This document shows positions 1 through 5,070 of a stretch of DNA of 7,625 nt, one piece after another. A model generated the notes under the pieces. That model saw only the letters and a program-made list of their open reading frames with translations, was not told the origin of the DNA and did not search any database. Made by a program: the position numbers and the translations under genes. The DNA comes from an uncultured Veillonella sp. (lineage in GTDB: Bacteria > Bacillota > Negativicutes > Veillonellales > Veillonellaceae), in NCBI GenBank assembly GCA_900550455.1, contig URSE01000053.1:1-7625 (forward strand). The letters are read 5' to 3'. Positions within the stretch are counted from its first letter, which is position 1. Each line of letters starts with the position of its first letter.

Positions 1-31
1 AAATAAAGACTCCTCTATAAAGAGGGGCCTT
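1..31 (-). terminator. Probable intrinsic terminator after the PLP lyase gene
   Basis: On the minus strand, 11 nt after the stop codon, AAGGCCCCTCT (31-21) can pair with AGAGGAGTCTT (16-6) around a TTAT loop. Ten of eleven positions pair, with one C-A mismatch and one G-U wobble. The 3' arm runs into the U-rich TTTATTT (7-1). The window ends inside the tail, so its full length is unknown. The plus-strand side has no U-run, so the signal appears to work only for the minus-strand operon. Confidence 0.65.
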
Positions 32-42
32 GAATCAGTATT

Positions 43-1284
43 CTATGCTCTATTTCTTAAAATTTCTCTTGCTGCACCAAGAATACCTAACATGGAATGT
101 TCAAAAACCAAGCCCCCTTGCATAAAGATGGTGTAAGGGGGGCGCACCGGGCCATCTGCGGATAATTCGATAGAAGACCCTTGTACAAAGGTTCCACCTG
201 CCATGATAATTTGATCTTCATAGCCTGGCATATCCCCCGGCACTGGATGGACATGGGCATCTACGGGAGAATACGCCTGCATGCCGGCACAGAAATATTC
301 CATTTCATCTGCATTAGCCAAATTAATGGCCTGAATCAAGTCATACCGATCTGCGTCCACAGCCGGCATAGACTCATAGCCCAAAAGTTGGGCTACAGCT
401 GCTGTATAAACAGCCCCCTTTAGAGCCTGTAAAACTACGTGAGGGGCTAGGAAAAGACCTTGAAAGAAAAGTCGATAGCCACCAGCATAAGATCCCATGT
501 GGTCACCCAGTCCAGGCGCAGTCAACTGATAGGCTGTATCCTCTACTAAGTCAGCTCGACCTACTACGTAGCCTCCTGTAGGGGCAATACCACCACCGGC
601 ATTCTTAATGAGGGAACCGGCCATAATATCCGCACCCACCTCCAAAGGCTCCCGAGTTTCAGTAAACTCCCCATAGCAGTTGTCCACAAAGGTCACCGTA
701 TTAGGATTTTTCTTCTTTACGACTGCCACAATCTTACTAATATCCTCAACGGAAAGGGGTTGCCGGGTAGAGTAGCCACGAGATCGTTGAATAACAACGA
801 CCCGTGTATTTTCATTGACAGCAGACTCAATAGCCGCTAGGTCATAGTGGTCATCCTTGAGTTTTGCTTCTTTATAGATAAAACCTTTTTCAACTAATGA
901 TCCCCGTGTCTCACGGTTGGATCCGATTACGGTTTGCATGGTGTCATAAGGTTGCCCCACAGCATAGACGAATTCCTTACCCTTATCTCCATTACCCATA
1001 ATGGCTAAGAGAGTAGTCGCCAGAGCGTGAGTCCCAGACACAAAATGAGGCCGAACCAAGGCCTTTTCCCCTTTAAAAACATGGGCAAAGACTTGATCTA
1101 GTTTTTCCCGCCCTACATCGTTATATCCATAGCCTGAAGAAGGATTAAAATGATAGTCTGATAACTGGCATTCTCGAAAGGCATTCAGGACCTTTTCCGT
1201 ATTGGCCAAGGCAATAGGTTCAAATTTCTTGAATTGAGGTTCCGCGAGAGCCATAGCTTGCTCACGCAGTTGATCGATTGTCAT
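43..1284 (-). CDS. Methionine gamma-lyase-family PLP enzyme ('aluminium resistance'/YnbB family)
   Basis: This fold-type I, pyridoxal-phosphate-dependent protein belongs to the family called methionine gamma-lyase-like or aluminium resistance protein, with B. subtilis YnbB as a member. These enzymes are predicted carbon-sulfur lyases or related amino-acid enzymes, but the physiological substrate is not settled. The length of 413 residues is normal. The phosphate-binding SGTHALATT is at 83-91. FVDNCYGEF (199-207) supplies the aspartate (D201) expected to contact the pyridine nitrogen. GSLIKNAGGG (223-232) holds the probable Schiff-base lysine, K227. A Gly-rich GGYVVGR follows at 237-243, and a conserved C-terminal stretch with PPYTIFMQGGL lies near 382-392. 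No signal peptide or transmembrane helix is seen, so it should be cytoplasmic. It is the last gene before the probable terminator and is co-transcribed with miaA. In many Bacillota this family neighbours miaA and hfq, so its position supports the call. The aluminium-resistance label is historical and says little about function. Confidence 0.93.
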   Translation of the reverse strand: MTIDQLREQAMALAEPQFKKFEPIALANTEKVLNAFRECQLSDYHFNPSSGYGYNDVGREKLDQVFAHVFKGEKALVRPHFVSGTHALATTLLAIMGNGDKGKEFVYAVGQPYDTMQTVIGSNRETRGSLVEKGFIYKEAKLKDDHYDLAAIESAVNENTRVVVIQRSRGYSTRQPLSVEDISKIVAVVKKKNPNTVTFVDNCYGEFTETREPLEVGADIMAGSLIKNAGGGIAPTGGYVVGRADLVEDTAYQLTAPGLGDHMGSYAGGYRLFFQGLFLAPHVVLQALKGAVYTAAVAQLLGYESMPAVDADRYDLIQAINLANADEMEYFCAGMQAYSPVDAHVHPVPGDMPGYEDQIIMAGGTFVQGSSIELSADGPVRPPYTIFMQGGLVFEHSMLGILGAAREILRNRA

Positions 1285-1289
1285 GGAGA

Positions 1290-1297
1290 CTCCTCTC
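1290..1297 (-). promoter_or_regulatory. Ribosome-binding site of the PLP lyase gene
   Basis: GAGAGGAG lies five bases before the ATG at 1284 and begins at the last base of the miaA stop codon. With only 12 nt between miaA and the next start, the lyase is almost certainly translated from the same mRNA as miaA. Confidence 0.7.
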
Positions 1298-2223
1298 TAT
1301 TTCATAAGTGGCTCAACCAGGGGAAGAGCTAAGTTATATATATCATCATCCGTCATGCCCTCTTCAATATCTATCCATTGAATATAAGGCATACGTTTAT
1401 ACCATGTCATCTGCCGTTTGGCAAAGCGACGAGTATTTTGCTTAATGGTCTCAATGCAAGCCTCCTGGCTGAGGTCACCCATTAGATAATCTAAAACCTC
1501 TTTATAGCCTATGCCCTTAAGAGACTGGACCTTTTTATCTAGGCCAGCGTCCAATAAGGCTTCCACCTCTTGAAAAAGCCCTGCTTGAACCATGAGGTCT
1601 ACCCGTAAATTAATGCGGTCGTATAATGACTTACGATCCCGTCTCAACCCCAAAACCGGCCCCTGATAGGATAGGCCTTCCTTTGTCTGTTGGGTCAGGG
1701 CTTGATAGTCTCCCGTCTCCATGAGCTCAATAGCCCGATAGAGCCGGTGCTTATCTCGAAAATTGAGACTTATATGGCCCTTAGCGGCTAAGGCGTCTCC
1801 ATAAGTCCGCAAAGCTTCTATCCCCCCCTCCTCATAGAGTCGATCAAGGGACTCGCGAAGGGATACATTAGGATCCTTCTTAGAAAACTGATAATTTTCT
1901 AAGAGAGATTGAACGTATAGGCCTGTGCCTCCCGATAAGATAGGGACTTGGCCCTTATCATTGACCTCTTTGATTAGGGCCTGGGCCTGATCTTGAAAGA
2001 GGGCCGTAGAATAAGCCTCATGTGGTTCCAAAATATCGATTAGATAGTGGGGCACGGCAGCCAATTCTTCCTTAGAGGGTTTGGCGGAGCCGATATCCAG
2101 GCCTCGATAGACTTGATAGGCATCGCCAGAGATGACGGGAGACCCAAAGGTCTTAGCTAGGCGCAATGTTAAATTCGTCTTTCCTACAGCTGTAGGACCG
2201 AGTATAGTAATTAACTTGTCCAT
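1297..2223 (-). CDS. miaA: tRNA dimethylallyltransferase MiaA
   Basis: MiaA transfers a dimethylallyl group from dimethylallyl diphosphate to N6 of A37 in tRNAs that read codons starting with U, giving i6A37. MiaB commonly converts this to ms2i6A. The protein has 308 residues, the normal family length. The P-loop GPTAVGKT is at 9-16. ISGDAYQVYRGLDIGSAKP (31-49) holds the catalytic aspartate D34, although the family's usual DS is DA here. VPHYLIDIL (57-65) and LSGGTGLYV (96-104) follow; the second holds the conserved GGTGLY. Further conserved blocks are the Arg-rich RDKHRLYRAIE (157-167), LYDRINLRVDLM (200-211), GIGYKEV (237-243) and TRRFAKRQMTWYKR (264-277). The start at 2223 has a good Shine-Dalgarno sequence and places the P-loop at the expected distance. 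The stop is 12 nt before the PLP lyase gene, with no hfq between. The protein is cytoplasmic and the identification is secure. Confidence 0.97.
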   Translation of the reverse strand: MDKLITILGPTAVGKTNLTLRLAKTFGSPVISGDAYQVYRGLDIGSAKPSKEELAAVPHYLIDILEPHEAYSTALFQDQAQALIKEVNDKGQVPILSGGTGLYVQSLLENYQFSKKDPNVSLRESLDRLYEEGGIEALRTYGDALAAKGHISLNFRDKHRLYRAIELMETGDYQALTQQTKEGLSYQGPVLGLRRDRKSLYDRINLRVDLMVQAGLFQEVEALLDAGLDKKVQSLKGIGYKEVLDYLMGDLSQEACIETIKQNTRRFAKRQMTWYKRMPYIQWIDIEEGMTDDDIYNLALPLVEPLMK

Positions 2224-2265
2224 GGAAGTGCCCCCTCTCCTAAAATAGGATAGGAATAATTGAAT
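2224..2265 (-). promoter_or_regulatory. miaA leader with Shine-Dalgarno sequence and small hairpin
   Basis: This 42-nt gap is the longest between genes in the window. On the minus strand it contains TAGGAGAGGGGG ending seven bases before the miaA ATG, a clear ribosome-binding site. TCCTA-TTT-TAGGA (2238-2250) can form a five-pair hairpin that takes in the first part of the Shine-Dalgarno stretch but leaves GAGGGGG free. I see no convincing -35/-10 promoter pair and no terminator-like U-run, so read-through from the methyltransferase gene is expected. Confidence 0.5.
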
Positions 2266-3048
2266 TTAAATATCTACCTCGTATATACCATAAGCTTGCT
2301 TACTATATTTACCGCCTACAAAATAATCTGGTGGAAGCTCCTTAAAAAGACGGGCCCCCTTACGTTCCTTGACTACTACCCGCTTTTTAGCCACCCGTTT
2401 GGCTTCTGCTAAGAGGTCTGATGTAAGTGGTCGGTCCACCAAGTGGCCCCGCAGTGGTTTAAATTGTGGACTTTCTTCTACCGGGTTTTGGAACATAGGA
2501 TCAAAATAAACCACATCTTTCGACTTGTCAGGGCAAGATTCTAAGAAAGACTCTGCCTGACCATAATGCGTTTGAATTCGTCGCAAGGCTTGGGTGACCT
2601 TAGGGCTCTTATGAAGGAAACTTCTAAGGCCTTGACTGGTAATAAACCAGAGGGGTAAGGATCCTTCTACCCCCTCTATGCTAGTCTTTGGCCCTAAAGC
2701 ATAGGACAGGACAATAGTATCAGCCCCTAAACCCAAAGTGCAATCCAAAATAGATTCACAATCTAATCCAACTGCCTCTATGAGATGGTCTCCTTGGCCT
2801 CTATCAATTTGAATGATGCGAAGTTGAGCCATGGATAAATGGAAGTCATGTTCTTGGTGGGGACCGAAATATGCATATATCCTATCAGATCCATAGACTA
2901 GGATATAGTCAGCCCCATACATTTCTTGTAATTTTTTAAGGGATTCCTTCTTACGGTCTACGAAGGTCAAACCAAGCTCACTAGCCCAAACTTTAGCTTG
3001 ATCTCTTATAAGGGGACTGGCCTTATAAGGCGAGGTAAGAATATTCAT
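2266..3048 (-). CDS. RsmJ/DUF548-family SAM-dependent methyltransferase (predicted 16S rRNA guanine methyltransferase)
   Basis: This is a class I SAM-dependent methyltransferase of the family that includes E. coli RsmJ, which makes N2-methylguanosine at position 1516 of 16S rRNA, and B. subtilis YpiP. From the ATG at 3048 it has 260 residues; starting at 3060 would add four (MGVT). The SAM-binding motif ILDCTLGLGADTIVLSY is at about 100-116, followed by an acidic stretch, EGVEGS, near 124-129. The catalytic-type motif VYFDPMF is at about 180-186. PLRGHLVDR and the KRVVVKERKGARLF segment, near 198-206 and 222-235, match the RsmJ pattern closely. An N-terminal region of about 95 residues precedes the Rossmann fold. 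There is no signal peptide or membrane segment, so the protein is cytoplasmic. It lies between mutL and miaA on the same strand, 27 nt after the mutL stop. Family membership is firm; the exact rRNA target in this organism is inferred, so no symbol is given. Confidence 0.9.
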   Translation of the reverse strand: MNILTSPYKASPLIRDQAKVWASELGLTFVDRKKESLKKLQEMYGADYILVYGSDRIYAYFGPHQEHDFHLSMAQLRIIQIDRGQGDHLIEAVGLDCESILDCTLGLGADTIVLSYALGPKTSIEGVEGSLPLWFITSQGLRSFLHKSPKVTQALRRIQTHYGQAESFLESCPDKSKDVVYFDPMFQNPVEESPQFKPLRGHLVDRPLTSDLLAEAKRVAKKRVVVKERKGARLFKELPPDYFVGGKYSKQAYGIYEVDI

Positions 3049-3053
3049 AGTGA

Positions 3054-3058
3054 CTCCC
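3054..3058 (-). promoter_or_regulatory. Ribosome-binding site that decides the methyltransferase start
   Basis: GGGAG stands five bases before the ATG at 3048. The upstream in-frame ATG at 3060 has no purine-rich Shine-Dalgarno match in the preceding 20 bases, and this GGGAG overlaps its last base. The second ATG, four codons downstream, is therefore the more likely start. The protein then begins MNILTSPYKAS, which fits my recollection of how this family starts. Confidence 0.6.
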
Positions 3059-3075
3059 ATAGTAACTAAAAAGAA

Positions 3076-5070
3076 CTAGGACCGGAGGAAGAGTTTACCT
3101 AATTCATCAGGTGTAAATTTAATAATGGTTGGACGGCCATGAGGACATACATAAGGCTTATCTGTGTGGAAGAGGTCCTCAATCAGGATGGACATTTGGT
3201 ACATATTAAGATTATGCCCCGCCTTAATAGCTCCCCTACAGGATGCATAAGCTAACATTTCATGGCGTAGTTGAGCCTTAGTTGGTGCTTGTTGATCATG
3301 AAGGTAGGAGAAGATAAATTTTAGAATCTCCTCTGTCTTTTCCTCTACTATGTCTACAGGTGCTCCGTTGATACGAATCTGACTAGGTCCACCTAAGTCG
3401 ATATCGTAGCCTAGATTTAAGAGGGCCTCCCGCTCTTCTTCAACAAGGTTCATCTCATCGACTGTAGCATCCATATAACGGGCTACCAGAAGGCTCTGCA
3501 TAGGAATCGCTTCAGCTGACTTGCAAAGTGTGTCGTAGCGGACCCGCTCATGAGCTGCATGTTGATCAATAATATAGAGGTCATCCCCTTTTTTGGCCAA
3601 AATGTAACAAGATGCTACTTGCCCCAGAGGAAGAAGACCCGAACCTTGGATGCTACGCACTTCCGAAGAAGATACGTCTTCCCCCCCTTGGTTTGCCTGA
3701 AACTGATTATCTTGTCCACGTATAAGACCTTGTAGTGCTTGGAATTTAGCCTTATCCTCATCTGTATAAGATCCTACCTCTTGAGGAACCCTTTTAAAAG
3801 ATTGATCCTCCATAAAGGAATCTTGTTCATAGCTAAACTTTTGCGGTGGCTCATAGCCTTCATTCTTTAATTTAGCTACAAAATCTGTAGTTTGATCTCG
3901 TAAGACTTCATAGCCCTTGTGCCGTCCAGAAAAGACTTTATCATAATCCACCGCTGTAGCAATGGTCTCAGGGGCTCCTTGATAGGCAGATGCAGATTCA
4001 GAGCTAACTAGCCCTTCACTTGCCTTTATTATAGGCAGACCATCGGAGCTCAAAGAATCTTGTGAAATTAAGCGATCTCTAAGTGGATTTTCAATAGCTC
4101 CCAGTATAGCATGATAAACAGCCTTGAAGATAAGCTTATCATCGGCAAACTTAACTTCAGCCTTACGGGGATGAACATTGATGTCCACCATATCCGCTGG
4201 CACCACAATATTGAGAAGAACCAATGGATAACCGTGCTTAGGCAAAAGCGCGTGATAGGCAGTATCGATAGCCTTGGAAATAGCTCGGTCTGAGATAACC
4301 CGATTGTTGACAATGACCGTCTGCCAGATCCGGGTAGACTTAAGAAGGGTTGGCTTAGAAGCAATCCCCTCAACCATAATGCCCGCATCTTCATAGGCTA
4401 TCGGAAAAATATCCTCCCGAGTCTTATAGCCATAGAGGGCAGTAACCGTATCAAAGAGGTCTCCATTACCTGGTGTAATAATGACTAGCTTGCCATCTAC
4501 GATAAGCTTGAAAGCTATATGGGCATTGGCTAAGGCCAATTTACCTAAGATATCCTGAATTTTGCTTCCCTCTGTACGAGGCGTTTTTAAAAATTTACGG
4601 CGCGCTGGCGTGTTAAAGAATAGGTCTTTTACTTCTATGGTAGTGCCTGGCGCAGCCCCATAGGGAATGCAGTCGCCGAAGACCCCACCATCCAGGGTTA
4701 CCCGTGTCCCCAGGTCTTTGGCAGCCACGCGGGTGGTCAAGGAAAAATGAGATATGGAGGCAATAGAAGCCAAGGCCTCACCACGAAAGCCTAGAGAAGC
4801 GATATCAAAGAGGTCTTCCACCTGCTGAATCTTAGAGGTGGCATGACGGAGAACCGCTAAGCGAGCATCTTCTTCAGTCATACCCACTCCGTCATCAGAA
4901 ATCCGCATATAGGCAATGCCACCCTCTTCAATTTCAACTTCTATAGTGCTAGACCCAGCATCGATAGAATTTTCAACCAATTCTTTAATGACAGAAGCGG
5001 GCCGTTCAACCACTTCGCCTGCGGCGATTTTGTTAATGGTAGTTTCGTCTAGTACATGAATCTTAGCCAT
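3076..5070 (-). CDS. mutL: DNA mismatch repair protein MutL, endonuclease type
   Basis: MutL couples MutS mismatch recognition to strand incision. The N-terminal GHKL ATPase (about 1-330) shows ELVENSIDAG (30-39, catalytic E30 and Mg-binding N34), DDGVGM (59-64), RHATSK (75-80), GFRGEAL (94-100) and NTPARRKFL (153-161), with VDINVHPRKAEVKF at 295-308. A polar, poorly conserved linker covers about 335-475. The C-terminal dimerisation/nuclease domain (about 478-664) has DQHAAHERVRYD (502-513), SCR (610-612) and CPHGRP (642-647), the metal-binding set of MutL endonucleases in bacteria without MutH. QSLLVAR (525-531) sits where B. subtilis MutL has its sliding-clamp-binding motif. One deviation is visible: the last acidic residue of DQHA(x)2E(x)4E is Asp (D513), not Glu. 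The 664-residue length is normal for an endonuclease MutL. It starts at a one-base overlap with mutS behind a strong Shine-Dalgarno sequence. Confidence 0.98.
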   Translation of the reverse strand: MAKIHVLDETTINKIAAGEVVERPASVIKELVENSIDAGSSTIEVEIEEGGIAYMRISDDGVGMTEEDARLAVLRHATSKIQQVEDLFDIASLGFRGEALASIASISHFSLTTRVAAKDLGTRVTLDGGVFGDCIPYGAAPGTTIEVKDLFFNTPARRKFLKTPRTEGSKIQDILGKLALANAHIAFKLIVDGKLVIITPGNGDLFDTVTALYGYKTREDIFPIAYEDAGIMVEGIASKPTLLKSTRIWQTVIVNNRVISDRAISKAIDTAYHALLPKHGYPLVLLNIVVPADMVDINVHPRKAEVKFADDKLIFKAVYHAILGAIENPLRDRLISQDSLSSDGLPIIKASEGLVSSESASAYQGAPETIATAVDYDKVFSGRHKGYEVLRDQTTDFVAKLKNEGYEPPQKFSYEQDSFMEDQSFKRVPQEVGSYTDEDKAKFQALQGLIRGQDNQFQANQGGEDVSSSEVRSIQGSGLLPLGQVASCYILAKKGDDLYIIDQHAAHERVRYDTLCKSAEAIPMQSLLVARYMDATVDEMNLVEEEREALLNLGYDIDLGGPSQIRINGAPVDIVEEKTEEILKFIFSYLHDQQAPTKAQLRHEMLAYASCRGAIKAGHNLNMYQMSILIEDLFHTDKPYVCPHGRPTIIKFTPDELGKLFLRS

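Noticed and set aside
181..423. 80-codon plus-strand open frame opposite the PLP lyase gene
   Set aside because: It is fully antisense to a well-conserved enzyme, with no recognisable domain or independent context. The shorter plus-strand frames at 3550-3735, 4111-4293 and 5364-5573 were rejected for the same reason.
1285..1293. GGAGACTCC palindrome at the PLP lyase ribosome-binding site
   Set aside because: The arms are four bases around a single central base, too tight for an RNA hairpin. It is more simply a Shine-Dalgarno sequence followed by a chance complementary run.
4068..4394. 108-codon open frame on the minus strand inside mutL
   Set aside because: It is out of frame with the clearly conserved MutL ATPase region, and its Leu/Ser-rich translation resembles no protein family. 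It is a shadow of mutL.
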